From Rhizobium sp. WYCCWR10014 (GTDB taxonomy: Bacteria > Pseudomonadota > Alphaproteobacteria > Rhizobiales > Rhizobiaceae), in the NCBI RefSeq assembly GCF_001657485.1, contig NZ_LXFU01000031.1:3485-67484 (forward strand): a stretch of 64,000 nucleotides of DNA, read 5' to 3'. How positions within the stretch are numbered: position 1 is the first letter of the stretch; each line of letters starts with the position of its first letter. This document shows positions 28,233 through 36,529 of the stretch, one piece after another. The notes beneath the pieces were generated by a model. It did no database searches. It was given only the letters and a program-made list of their open reading frames with translations, and was not told where the DNA came from. The translations under genes and the position numbers were made by a program.

Positions 28233-29420
28233 ATGAACTTCACCGGCCTGCCCCCGGAAGCCGTTCCGACCCTGATGACCGGGACCATCGCCCATCACCC
28301 CATCGTCGAGGGTCGTGCGGATGCCTATCTGCCATCCCCCTGCATCCAGAACCACGCCGCAAATCTCGCCTTTCTGCCCGACGGCACGCTGACCTGCGTC
28401 TGGTTTGGCGGCACGATGGAGGGCATGGGTGATATCTCGATTTACATGTCGCGCCTAGTGCCGGGCTCCGAGCGCTGGTCCGTGCCGGAAAAGATGAGCG
28501 ACGACCCGGAGAAATCCGAGCAGAACCCGTTGATTTTCAACGCTCCAGATGGAAATGTGTGGCTGCTCTACACCTCGCAGACCTCCGGCAACCAGGACGG
28601 CTCTGTTGTCAAATGCCGGATTTCAGGGGATGACGGCCAGACCTTTGGCCCGGTTCGTATCCTCTGCGACAGTCCCGGCACCTTCGTTCGCCAGCAGATC
28701 GTCGTGAACAGTCGAGGCGACTGGCTGCTTCCGGTCTTCCGCTGCGTCGGTCTGAACGGCCAGCGCTGGAGCGGTGACGCCGATACGGCGGCCGTGCTGA
28801 TATCGCGTGATGGCGGCGCGAGCTGGCAAATGCGGGATATTCCGGACAGTATCGGCGCGGTGCATATGAACATCCTGCCGCTTGGCGGCGGCGAGATGAT
28901 CGCCTTCTACCGCAACCGTTTCGCCGAAAACATCCTGTCCAGCCGATCATCCGATGGCGGTGAGACCTGGAGTTCGCCCGAGCCCACCGAACTGCCGAAC
29001 AACAACTCCTCGATCCAGGCCATGATCCTGAATGATGGAGCAATCGCAATGGTTTACAACCATTCGAATGCCGACACGTCGGATGCGCGGCGCCAGTCCC
29101 TCTATGACGAAATCGAGAGCGGCGAAGCTGGAGAGACCGCCGTCGTTGCCGATAACAGCGCGCGCAAGGCCGTCTGGGGGGTTCCGCGCGCGCCGCTGAG
29201 CCTTGCGATATCAAGGGATGGCGGCAAGAGCTTTCCGCGTCGCATCGATCTTGATACCGGCGACGGCTTCTGCCTCAGCAACAATTCAAAGGATTCGCTG
29301 AACCGCGAATTCTCCTATCCCTCGATCGTCCAGGGCGGCGACGGCACGCTCCATATCGGCTACACCTACTACCGGCGCGCCATCAAATATGTGCGCCTCA
29401 CCCCGCAATCCCTGCCGTAA
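28233..29420 (+). CDS. sialidase-like Asp-box beta-propeller protein
   Basis: 395 residues with four Asp-box motifs: SGDDGQTF (131-138), SRDGGASW (191-198), SSDGGETW (239-246) and SRDGGKSF (327-334). These define a BNR/neuraminidase-type six-bladed propeller. There is no signal peptide, so the protein is cytoplasmic and acts after import. Many such proteins are not sialidases; some remove unsaturated or acidic sugars or are isomerases/lyases. It follows the DapA-family gene by 11 bases, so the two are cotranscribed and probably work on successive steps. Reaction unknown. Confidence 0.82.
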   Translation: MNFTGLPPEAVPTLMTGTIAHHPIVEGRADAYLPSPCIQNHAANLAFLPDGTLTCVWFGGTMEGMGDISIYMSRLVPGSERWSVPEKMSDDPEKSEQNPLIFNAPDGNVWLLYTSQTSGNQDGSVVKCRISGDDGQTFGPVRILCDSPGTFVRQQIVVNSRGDWLLPVFRCVGLNGQRWSGDADTAAVLISRDGGASWQMRDIPDSIGAVHMNILPLGGGEMIAFYRNRFAENILSSRSSDGGETWSSPEPTELPNNNSSIQAMILNDGAIAMVYNHSNADTSDARRQSLYDEIESGEAGETAVVADNSARKAVWGVPRAPLSLAISRDGGKSFPRRIDLDTGDGFCLSNNSKDSLNREFSYPSIVQGGDGTLHIGYTYYRRAIKYVRLTPQSLP

Positions 29421-29777
29421 ACAAAGCGGCAGCCGGAAATTGTCATACTGCATCGGCTCGCACGCGAAAAGACGCAGGATGATAACGGCTGTGGGTTGAC
29501 TGACGAAAAATTTGACAACATGGTTGGATTATTCGCTGCCGCCGCAAAGATGATGGCCAGCTGCGTCTGACATGCCGCTCTCATCATCACAATTTTCATA
29601 AAGCACTGATATCAATATCGATATTAGCACGGCAACACCGCCTGGAAGCGCGCGCCGATCGCACACCAGATGATAAAAAATACCGCCCCTTGGAATGCTG
29701 GCTTGACATTGATCTTACAACTTTACATTAAAGAGGGCGAGGATATTGCCGCAAGATCTTGCAGGGAGGACTGGTTC
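29421..29777. other. gap with palindrome and probable promoter for the ADH-PdxA pair
   Basis: 357 bases without a gene. It holds a perfect 12-base palindrome AATATCGATATT at 29614-29625 beside a GATATC, and a promoter-like pair listed separately. It splits the rightward enzyme genes into two likely transcription units. Confidence 0.5.
29703..29729 (+). promoter_or_regulatory. candidate sigma-70 promoter
   Basis: A perfect TTGACA at 29703-29708 is followed after 15 bases by TACATT at 29724-29729, about 50 bases upstream of the alcohol dehydrogenase start. The spacing is short, so this is a moderate candidate only. Confidence 0.35.
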
Positions 29778-30911
29778 ATGGCCAGCTTGGATTCGCCGAT
29801 CACGATAGTTCGGCCGCATCTGATCGAATTCGGCGTCGGCACGGCGGGAAAGCTCGGCAAATGGGCGGCCGAAAAGGGCTATCGGCGCACGCTCGTCATC
29901 TCCGATGCCTTCAACGCTTCGCGCATCGACGTTCTGGAGCTGAACGGCGAGGTTACGGTCTTTGCCGACGTGACGCCCGAACCGGATACAGCCAATCTCG
30001 AAAAGGTTCTGGCGGCGGCAAACGCCGCCGATGCCGAGCTGATCGTCGGCTTCGGCGGCGGCAGCGCCATGGATCTGGCAAAACTTGCCGCCGTGCTTGC
30101 CGGCTCAACCCAGACGCTGCACCAGGTCGTCGGTCCGAACAAGGTGCATGGGCCGCGCAAGGTGGCGCTCGCCCAGGTGCCGACGACATCGGGCACCGGC
30201 AGTGAAGCCGGCATCCGTGCGCTCGTCACCGATCCGGCGACGATGGCAAAGCTTGCCGTGGAAAGCCTGCATATGCTGGCCGATATCGCTGTCATCGATC
30301 CGGCTCTGACCTTCAGCGTCCCTGCCCGCACGACGGCGGCAACTGGCGTCGATGCCATGGCCCATTGCGTCGAGGCCTTCACCAACCGCAAGGCCCATCC
30401 GATGGTCGACATCTATGCGATCGAGGGAACGCGCCTCGTCGGCAAATATCTCGCCCGCGCCGTCAAGGACGGCAACGACGCCGAAGCGCGCGCCGGCCTC
30501 TCGCTCGCCTCGCTCTACGGCGGTTTCTGCCTCGGCCCGGTCAATACCGCCGGCGGCCATGCGCTTGCCTATCCCCTCGGCACGCGCTGGCATGTGGCCC
30601 ATGGCGCGGCCAATGCGCTGATTTTTCCGCATGTTCTCGCCTTCAATACACCGTCGGCGCCTGAGAAAACCAAGGCGGTGATGGAAGCGCTTGGGCGTGA
30701 AACCTCCGGGAACATCACCTCCGTCTTCGATGCGGCTTACGCCTTCTGCGCCGAACTCGGCATCGAGATGAAGCTTTCCGGCCTCGGCGTGCCGGAAACC
30801 GATCTCGACGCCATGGCCGACGACGCCTTTGCCATTCGCCGTCTGCTCGATAACAATCCGCGAGATCTGTCTCGCGCCGACATTCGCGCGATTTATGCTG
30901 CTGCCTTTTAA
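29778..30911 (+). CDS. iron-type alcohol dehydrogenase family protein
   Basis: 377 residues. The NAD-binding domain has GFGGGSAMDLAKL (GGGS at 93-96) and PTTSGTGSE (135-143). The metal-binding helical domain has Asp192 and His196 (DAMAHCVEAF), His261 (GGHALAYPLG) and His275 (WHVAHG). The start at 29778 is chosen because GGGAGGA precedes it; the open frame extends upstream without homology. The family includes maleylacetate reductases, hydroxyacid dehydrogenases and lactaldehyde reductases. Here it should oxidise a hydroxy acid or reduce the aldehyde released by the aldolase. It precedes the PdxA gene by 31 bases. Confidence 0.86.
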   Translation: MASLDSPITIVRPHLIEFGVGTAGKLGKWAAEKGYRRTLVISDAFNASRIDVLELNGEVTVFADVTPEPDTANLEKVLAAANAADAELIVGFGGGSAMDLAKLAAVLAGSTQTLHQVVGPNKVHGPRKVALAQVPTTSGTGSEAGIRALVTDPATMAKLAVESLHMLADIAVIDPALTFSVPARTTAATGVDAMAHCVEAFTNRKAHPMVDIYAIEGTRLVGKYLARAVKDGNDAEARAGLSLASLYGGFCLGPVNTAGGHALAYPLGTRWHVAHGAANALIFPHVLAFNTPSAPEKTKAVMEALGRETSGNITSVFDAAYAFCAELGIEMKLSGLGVPETDLDAMADDAFAIRRLLDNNPRDLSRADIRAIYAAAF

Positions 30912-30942
30912 GCGGTAAGGTTTTTTAGAAGGGACTTGATCG

Positions 30943-31929
30943 ATGGACAGAAATGCGAAAGTCGCCGTGACGCTCGGCGATCCGGCCGGCGTCGGCCCCG
31001 AGGTGATCGTCAAGGCCTTGGCAGCCCTTCCGAGGGAAGAGCGCCGTGATTTCGTGATCGTCGGCAATGTCGAAGCGCTGGAGCGCGCCGACCGCGTCAC
31101 CGGCGCCGGGCTGCGGTTCGGGCCTGCCGATGCACCCAGTGACGACAGGATCGCCGTCGACGAGGTCGCGCTCGGCGCCGCCCTTCCCGAGATCGGCAAG
31201 GTCAGCCCCGTCGCCGGCGATGCCTCGGTGCGCTATATCACCCGCGCCGTCGATCTCGCCATGTCGGGGCAAGCGGATGTCATCGTCACCGCGCCGATCA
31301 ACAAGGAGGCGATGAACCTCGCCGGCCATCACCATGACGGCCACACCGGGCTTCTCGCGCATCTCACCGGCTCGAAGAGCTCCTTCATGCTGCTTGCCTC
31401 CGAGCGGCTGAACACCATCCACGTCTCGACCCATATCTCGCTGAAGGGTGCGATCGAGCGCGCCAAGACCGAGCGGGTGCTGGCAACCATCGAAGCTGGC
31501 CATCGCCACTTCCTGCGGCTCGGCAAGACAGCGCGCATCGCCGTTGCCGGCCTCAATCCCCATTGCGGCGAAAACGGCCTGTTCGGCACCGAGGACACGG
31601 AATTCCTGGCGCCCGCCGTCGAGCAGGCGCAGGCAAAGGGCATCGACGTGGTCGGTCCGATCTCGGCCGATACCGTGTTTGCCCGCGCCTATAACGGCGC
31701 TTTCGATCTGGTCATCGCCCAGTATCACGACCAGGGCCACATCCCGATCAAGCTCGTCGCCTTCGACACCGCGGTCAACGTCTCGCTCGGCCTGCCGATC
31801 GACCGCGTCTCGGTCGACCACGGCACCGCCTTCGACATTGCCGGCACCGGCAAGGCCAACCACGTCAACATGCTCTCGGCCATCGCCTATGCCCGGCTGA
31901 TGGCCCGCTCGCCGCGGCAGGGAACGTGA
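30943..31929 (+). CDS. PdxA-family 4-phospho-hydroxyacid dehydrogenase (PdxA2 type)
   Basis: 328 residues, full length. Metal ligands correspond to His164 (VSTHIS), His207 (NPHCGE) and His262 (QYHDQGH). The phosphate/substrate loop TAPINKEA and the [11 protein letters not shown] segment are present. True PdxA works in vitamin B6 synthesis. The PdxA2 branch, found with DUF1537 kinases, oxidises and decarboxylates D-threonate 4-phosphate or D-erythronate 4-phosphate to DHAP and CO2. Clustering with a DUF1537 kinase 10 kb away under one regulatory region supports PdxA2. GAAGGGA lies before the ATG. Confidence 0.87.
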   Translation: MDRNAKVAVTLGDPAGVGPEVIVKALAALPREERRDFVIVGNVEALERADRVTGAGLRFGPADAPSDDRIAVDEVALGAALPEIGKVSPVAGDASVRYITRAVDLAMSGQADVIVTAPINKEAMNLAGHHHDGHTGLLAHLTGSKSSFMLLASERLNTIHVSTHISLKGAIERAKTERVLATIEAGHRHFLRLGKTARIAVAGLNPHCGENGLFGTEDTEFLAPAVEQAQAKGIDVVGPISADTVFARAYNGAFDLVIAQYHDQGHIPIKLVAFDTAVNVSLGLPIDRVSVDHGTAFDIAGTGKANHVNMLSAIAYARLMARSPRQGT

Positions 31930-32065
31930 TCGCGGCTTCCAGAAGGACCGACAGGCGCCGATCGCCGACACAACGATGTGGACTCTCGTTATGAAACCTA
32001 AAGACAGAAACCGGACTCTGTCGTTCAGGAACGTCCCATTGACGCATCGGCATTCCGCACGCACA

Positions 32066-32084
32066 TAGCTAGACAGTCTAGCTA
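32066..32084. promoter_or_regulatory. 19-base palindrome before the antitoxin gene
   Basis: TAGCTAGAC-a-GTCTAGCTA is a perfect palindrome ending 12 bases before the antitoxin ATG, so it overlaps the expected promoter. VapB/Phd-type antitoxins repress their own operons through such sites. The palindrome is intact although both genes behind it are damaged. Confidence 0.6.
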
Positions 32085-32096
32085 GGAGCAGAATCG

Positions 32097-32351
32097 ATGG
32101 AATGGTAACTGCAGGACGCCAAGAACCAATTTTTGAAGGTCGTGCAGAAGGCCCGACAAGAAGGGCCGCAGGTGGTTACGGTGCGCGGTGAGCGCACGGC
32201 CGTCGTTCTATCCGCCCGCGACTACGATGCCCTGCGCGCCGGCAGACCGACGCTCGTCGACGACCTGCTCGGTGGCCCCGCCTGGGACGATGAGTTCGCC
32301 GATGCGGTCGAAGCACGCAACAAGACTCCAAGCCGCGACGTTGCCTTCTGA
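32097..32351 (+). pseudogene. Phd/YefM-type antitoxin with a stop at codon 4
   Basis: From the ATG at 32097, preceded by TAGGAG, the frame reads M-E-W-stop and then continues as an uninterrupted antitoxin (LQDAKNQFLKVVQKARQEG, then RGERTAVVLSARDYDALR). The TAA at 32106-32108 is where relatives have Gln (CAA), so one C-to-T change explains it. A TTG at 32133 could restart a 72-residue product, but this would lack the first strand of the DNA-binding domain. The C-terminal toxin-binding tail is present. Its stop overlaps the toxin ATG by one base. Confidence 0.75.
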
Positions 32352-32760
32352 TGTATCTGGTCGACACCAACATCGTCTCGCAGGCGCGACGCGGCACGCT
32401 GCAGGCGGTCTTCTGGCTGCGCTCCGTCGATCCGCTCACCATCCACCTGAGCGCGCTGACGCTTGGCGAGATCATGCGCGGCATTGCCCTCAAACAGAAG
32501 TCGGATCCGAAGACCGCGGCGCATCTCACCGAGGGGCTGCGCAAGCTGCGTTATGATCATGGCGACCGGATCCTGCCGGTGACTGACGAGATCGTCGTCG
32601 AAATGGGGCCGCATCGCCGCCCATCCGGCCGCGTGGAGATATCGACGGGCTGATCGCCGCAACGGCGATCGTTCATGATCTGATTGTCGTCACTCGCAAT
32701 GTCGGCGATTTCGGCGACACCGGCGCAGCGGTGATAAATCCATGGGAGACGGACGCGTGA
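32351..32760 (+). pseudogene. VapC-like PIN-domain toxin, frameshifted
   Basis: The frame begins as a good PIN-domain toxin (MYLVDTNIVSQ with first acidic residue Asp5; LGEIMRG with Glu). It stays in phase to about 32605 (ILPVTDEIVVE). The next conserved block, WGRIAA, is in the +1 frame. The last, RGDIDGLIAATAIVHDLIVVTRN ending NPWET, is in the +2 frame and stops at 32760. Two single-base insertions near 32606 and 32625 account for this. The continuous product ends at 32653 and lacks the C-terminal acidic residues, so the RNase should be inactive. Confidence 0.78.
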
Positions 32761-32945
32761 ACGGTCGAGGCAGGCACCTCCTCGTTTAAAATGGCCTCCT
32801 GTGCAGTTGGATAAAGGCCTTGGCTACGTCGGGGCCGAGAGCTCTTGTCGGTGCGTTTGGTAGCAGCATCATGATCTGCCGACCAAGCCTCATCTGTCCG
32901 GCGTTTTGATCTGCTCTGCGGAAACATTGATTGCACCCCAACCCG

Positions 32946-33428
32946 TCACATGCCGAACAAGCGGCGATCCCAGAAAACCGGTTGGTGAAGGCTTGTCGTG
33001 ATCGACGGGAATTCCGGGTGGGCCGGGTTGATCAATATGTTGTTGTCGACGCGGGCGACAACGCTTGGCACCAGCAGGATGGCGCTGCGCTTTTCCTGGC
33101 ACCACCGCTCGCCGAAAGCCTTGCTGACGTTTGCCGGCATGCTGTCCCAGCCGGGCAGCGCGGGCTCGGAGAAGACCTCGTAGCTTAGCCCACGCGGTAG
33201 GATGATCGTGACATAGTGCTGATTGGGTGGCAGCCGCCCGCTGCCATGCACGAGCTTTTCGAGCAGTGCCGTGGAATAATGCTCGCTCGTATAGATGATC
33301 GGGCTGCCGGACGTGTTCCACCGGCCAGGCGCGATGGTCGAGCCGGTGGCGTCGAAGATCGGATAGGTTCCACTGGGATCTCCGATGCGGACGGATGTCA
33401 GTGTGCGGTCAAGAAGCTGTGCGCTCAC
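32946..33428 (-). CDS. RES-domain toxin
   Basis: 160 residues, close to the whole length of the RES fold. R-x-G near residue 14, GRWNTSGSPIIYTSEHYSTALLE at about 35-57 and the ILLVPSVVARVDNNILINPAHPEF C-terminal block match RES toxins, which are known to degrade NAD+. The gene overlaps the antitoxin gene by 4 bases and follows it, the standard order for RES-Xre pairs. No break is visible. Confidence 0.88.
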   Translation of the reverse strand: MSAQLLDRTLTSVRIGDPSGTYPIFDATGSTIAPGRWNTSGSPIIYTSEHYSTALLEKLVHGSGRLPPNQHYVTIILPRGLSYEVFSEPALPGWDSMPANVSKAFGERWCQEKRSAILLVPSVVARVDNNILINPAHPEFPSITTSLHQPVFWDRRLFGM

Positions 33429-33856
33429 GCAGCGCTGCCGTATTTCAAGCTTCCGAGAATATCGAGCACGAGCTCGCCGCCGATCTCGCTCTGAATGACC
33501 ACGTCGATCGGTCGCCTGTCCTCAAGCATTGCATGCGGCCGAAACAGGAAATCGCGGGCCTCGATCTCGGTCTGCCAGACATCGAGCGCCTGACCCCAGA
33601 CACGCGCGAGACGGGCAAGCTTTATGCCTTCATCTGAGGAGAGCCGATGCTTGGACTTGCGCCGTTCATAGGTGGCCTTCGGAACCAGCCGGTATTTGAA
33701 CTGGGCGTCATCAGGCGCCAGAAGCAGCGCCATCCGATCAAGCGCCTTGACTGGCAATCCTTCCTCGATGCTAGAGAGCAGGCCGAAGGCCGAACGCGAT
33801 ACCGGCTCCCTGGCGGGCAGCCCGAGAACATCGGCGATACCGGCAAATCCCATCAT
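33425..33856 (-). CDS. Xre/MbcA/ParS-type antitoxin of the RES toxin
   Basis: 143 residues. An N-terminal Xre-like helical region (about 10-85, YERRKSKHRLSSDEGIKLARLARVW) is followed by a C-terminal toxin-binding domain (DVVIQSEIGGELVLDILGSLKYG). The ATG at 33856 is chosen because AGGAG lies 7 bases upstream. A GTG at 33874 would lie inside the palindrome and upstream of that ribosome site. It neutralises the RES toxin and probably represses the pair through the inverted repeat just upstream. Confidence 0.86.
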   Translation of the reverse strand: MMGFAGIADVLGLPAREPVSRSAFGLLSSIEEGLPVKALDRMALLLAPDDAQFKYRLVPKATYERRKSKHRLSSDEGIKLARLARVWGQALDVWQTEIEARDFLFRPHAMLEDRRPIDVVIQSEIGGELVLDILGSLKYGSAA

Positions 33857-33870
33857 GGCAAAGCTCCTTT

Positions 33871-33900
33871 TCACTTGAGGTTACATTTAGTCTCAAGTGA
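33871..33900. promoter_or_regulatory. inverted repeat upstream of the RES-Xre pair
   Basis: TCACTTGAG and CTCAAGTGA, 9-bp perfect arms with a 12-base spacer, lie 15-44 bases upstream of the antitoxin start. A natural autoregulatory operator for the Xre antitoxin. Confidence 0.6.
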
Positions 33901-34131
33901 GTTAATGTTCAAGAGTGCCATCCCGGCTTATCTTCGATAGCAGCGGGTTGTCGTGCGCGCCGGAGACCTCTATATTTTTCGAAGGCACGAACAACGAAGG
34001 AGGTTGCCTATGTCACCGCGGGACGCCTGATCCAGCAATATCAAGACTTTTGCCTTTCCAAGGGCATCGATTTCATACGCATAGAATCCGTACGGCCGCA
34101 TGATCATACCACGCTCTTCTGCAGCGCTGGA

Positions 34132-34872
34132 ATGCAGCAGTACAAGCCCCTCTTCACCGATCCCTCCCATAGTGGAACCGTCGCAAACAGCCAGGCTTGC
34201 CTGCGCATGGGCGACCTCGACGAGATCGGCGACGGAACCCATCTTCTCCATTTCACCATGCTCGGCCTTTTCTCCTTCCGGGAAATGACCGTCGGCAATG
34301 CCATCGATTTCTGGCTCGATTTTTTGGAAACGGTGGGGCTCGTGCCGGATCATGTGACAATCCATCCAGACCGTCTGGTGGAATGGACGCCGCTCTATCG
34401 CGGGCGCGTGCCCATTGTGCCGGATCCGGAATGCATGTGGAGCGATGGCAGCATCAGCGGATACTGCACCGAGTTCTATAAGGATGGCGTCGAGATCGGA
34501 AACATCGTCAATCCGCTCGGAACCTGCATCGACGTCGGCTTCGGTCTCGAGCGTCTCGACATGATCGTCAACGGCACGCCGCAAGACGATGCGCTCGGGA
34601 CATTGTGCGAGACGGTCATGACGATCGTGGAGAGCGGCTACCGGCCGGGCAACAAGGAGCAGGGATACGTCTTGCGAAAACTGCTCCGCCGCATCCATAA
34701 GATGGGCGGTACGCTCGACCATCCCTTCTTCAAGGAAGAGGTCGAACGCCAGAAGCGGCTGCGCGCCAAATATCTGCGTTTGCGTGACCGCCATTCCGAG
34801 ATGGGTCCCGACTGGTGGTTCGACACTCATGGCATCGATCTCTCCGACATCAGTGAGAGCATGGAGGAGTAG
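34132..34872 (+). CDS. alanyl-tRNA-synthetase-like catalytic domain protein, 5' end doubtful
   Basis: 246 residues from the first in-frame ATG. The sequence follows the AlaRS class II core: AGMQQYKPLF, SQACLRMGDLDEIGDGTHLLHFTMLGLFSF and DVGFGLERLDMIVNG. There is no tRNA-recognition, editing or C-Ala domain. Homology extends further upstream in the same frame, from about 34012 (TAGRLIQQYQDF, IRIESVRPHDHTTLFCSAG), which includes class II motif 1. That stretch has no ATG, GTG or TTG. An ATG at 34010 with AAGGAGG before it is in another phase. Either one base is missing just after that ATG, or a rare start codon is used. A perfect terminator follows. A role in amino-acid activation outside translation is a guess. 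Confidence 0.7.
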   Translation: MQQYKPLFTDPSHSGTVANSQACLRMGDLDEIGDGTHLLHFTMLGLFSFREMTVGNAIDFWLDFLETVGLVPDHVTIHPDRLVEWTPLYRGRVPIVPDPECMWSDGSISGYCTEFYKDGVEIGNIVNPLGTCIDVGFGLERLDMIVNGTPQDDALGTLCETVMTIVESGYRPGNKEQGYVLRKLLRRIHKMGGTLDHPFFKEEVERQKRLRAKYLRLRDRHSEMGPDWWFDTHGIDLSDISESMEE

Positions 34873-34878
34873 CAACGG

Positions 34879-34914
34879 ACAAGGCCTCCCGCAAATAACA
34901 GCGGGAGGCCTTGT
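34879..34914. terminator. strong 14-bp hairpin terminator
   Basis: ACAAGGCCTCCCGC and GCGGGAGGCCTTGT pair perfectly around an 8-base loop, 7 bases after the stop of the AlaRS-like gene and before the convergent permease gene. No long T-run follows. Probably a shared terminator for both directions. Confidence 0.7.
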
Positions 34915-34961
34915 CATATCCTGGAAAGCGTCAGCGTTTCGGCGCGCCGCATTGAACGCTT

Positions 34962-35732
34962 TCACCTTTGCCCCGGCTGCAGCCGACGGAAAATCCGCTC
35001 GACCTGGGCAACAGCGGCAAAAAAGACGATGCCGGAGAAAGAGGCGAGCACGACGGCGGCAAACAGCCTTTCCGCCTGATAGTTGAATGTCGACTGGATG
35101 ATGACGGCGCCCAGGCCCTGGTTCGAACCGATCCACTCCCCGACAATCGCGCCGATCACACAGGTGGTTGCCGAAATGCGCAGCGACGCAAAGAGCAAGG
35201 GCGCGGATCGTGGGGCGCGCAGGCGCCAGAACGTCTCCCACCCGCTCGCCGAAAGCACATGCATCAGGTCAAGCTCGCTCGCAGTTGCCAGATTGAGGCC
35301 CCGGGCCGTATTCACCAGGGTTGGGAAGAAGCAGATGAGAGCAGCGATGATGACCTTCGGAAGCATGCCGAGGCCGAAGATGAGGATGATGATCGGCGCG
35401 AGCGCCAGCACCGGGATGGTGTTGAAGAGCAGGACAACGGGAAAATAGGCGGCCTGGAACCGCGGATTATAGACAAAGGCAACCGCCAGGATCACAGCGA
35501 GACTATTGCCCAGGAGGAAGCCGAGGCCCGCCTCGGCCCATGTCGGGATCGCATTCGACAAAAGGAAGCGCCATTCGATGCCAAGCGTGCGCAGGATCGC
35601 CAGCGGCGTTGGAACGATATAACCGGGAACACCGAGAGCCGGCACCAGCCATTGCCAGGCAAGGAGCAGCGAAAGAGCGCCAATAACAGGAAGGCCGATT
35701 GCCTCGGCGAATGACAACGGACGATGCGTCAT
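34962..35732 (-). CDS. ABC importer permease, SsuC/TauC/NrtB type
   Basis: 256 residues with six membrane segments, the first at about 10-32. The EAA-like motif is SASGWETFWRLRAPRSAPLLFASLRIS, and GAIVGEWIGSNQGLG is diagnostic for the nitrate/sulfonate/taurine family. The start overlaps the ATPase stop by 4 bases. Last gene of the VOC-SBP-ATPase-permease unit. Confidence 0.88.
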   Translation of the reverse strand: MTHRPLSFAEAIGLPVIGALSLLLAWQWLVPALGVPGYIVPTPLAILRTLGIEWRFLLSNAIPTWAEAGLGFLLGNSLAVILAVAFVYNPRFQAAYFPVVLLFNTIPVLALAPIIILIFGLGMLPKVIIAALICFFPTLVNTARGLNLATASELDLMHVLSASGWETFWRLRAPRSAPLLFASLRISATTCVIGAIVGEWIGSNQGLGAVIIQSTFNYQAERLFAAVVLASFSGIVFFAAVAQVERIFRRLQPGQR

Positions 35733-36529
35733 GCAGCCGAACTCCCCTGCTGCAGCAATTGGCGCAGACGGGCGGCGGTCTCCTGGACATCGAGGCTCTC
35801 GCGCCGACAGAGCCCACGCTCGTCTTTCAGCGGTGCAAGGTCGATCAGCGCCTGGACGCGACCCGGATTGGCCGCCAGGACCATCACGCGCCCGCCGAGA
35901 TAGATCGCCTCGATGACGCTGTGGGTCACGAACAGGATGGTCGTGCCGGTCCGGCGCCAGACGTCCAGAAGCTCATCGTTCAGTCGTTCGCGGGTGATCT
36001 CGTCGAGCGCACCAAAGGGCTCGTCCATGAGCAGGATATCCGGCTCGCATTGAAGAGCGCGCGCAATGGCGACACGCTGCCGCTGGCCCCCGGACAGTTG
36101 ATGCGGATAGCGGTCGGCCAGATGCGACAGGCCGACCAGTTCGATCCAGTGGTCGGGCCGCGGATCGACCGATCGCGAGACGCTGTTCTTCCCCACCTGC
36201 AGCGGCAGCGCAACATTCTCCCTCACGGTCCGCCAGGGCAACAGAGTTGCATCCTGAAAGACGAAGGCGACCTCGCGCCGCCGGCGCGCCTCCGAGGCTG
36301 TCTTGCCGAGCACCGACAGCCGCCCGTCAAGCGGCGGAAGAAGATCCGCCACCGCACGCAGCAAGGTCGACTTGCCGCAGCCGGAAGGACCGAGAATGGT
36401 CAGAAACTCGCCCCTGCCGACAATGAGGTCGACGCCGGACAGAATGCGGGTCGTCTCGACAGTGCCGGCATAGCCGATAGCCAGATCCCTGGTTTCGATG
36501 GCCGCTGCTTCAGGCAAATTCGCTCTCAC
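35729..36529 (-). CDS. ABC importer ATPase, SsuB/TauB type
   Basis: 266 residues. Walker A GPSGCGKST, signature [15 protein letters not shown], Walker B ILLMDEPFGALDEITRE, H-loop FVTHSV. The motif after Walker B is typical of sulfonate/taurine/nitrate importers. Four-base overlaps on both sides show a tightly coupled operon. Confidence 0.9.
   Translation of the reverse strand: MRANLPEAAAIETRDLAIGYAGTVETTRILSGVDLIVGRGEFLTILGPSGCGKSTLLRAVADLLPPLDGRLSVLGKTASEARRRREVAFVFQDATLLPWRTVRENVALPLQVGKNSVSRSVDPRPDHWIELVGLSHLADRYPHQLSGGQRQRVAIARALQCEPDILLMDEPFGALDEITRERLNDELLDVWRRTGTTILFVTHSVIEAIYLGGRVMVLAANPGRVQALIDLAPLKDERGLCRRESLDVQETAARLRQLLQQGSSAA

Noticed and set aside
27316..29420. N-acetylneuraminate (sialic acid) catabolism
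   Set aside because: A DapA-family lyase beside a sialidase-like gene suggested it. But there is no NanE, NanK or NagA/B, the propeller has no export signal, and the remaining cluster genes fit tetronate-type chemistry better.
30943..31929. Vitamin B6 biosynthesis PdxA
   Set aside because: The metal ligands would allow it, but the gene sits with an alcohol dehydrogenase and near a DUF1537 kinase, the PdxA2 context, and no other pyridoxine gene is close.
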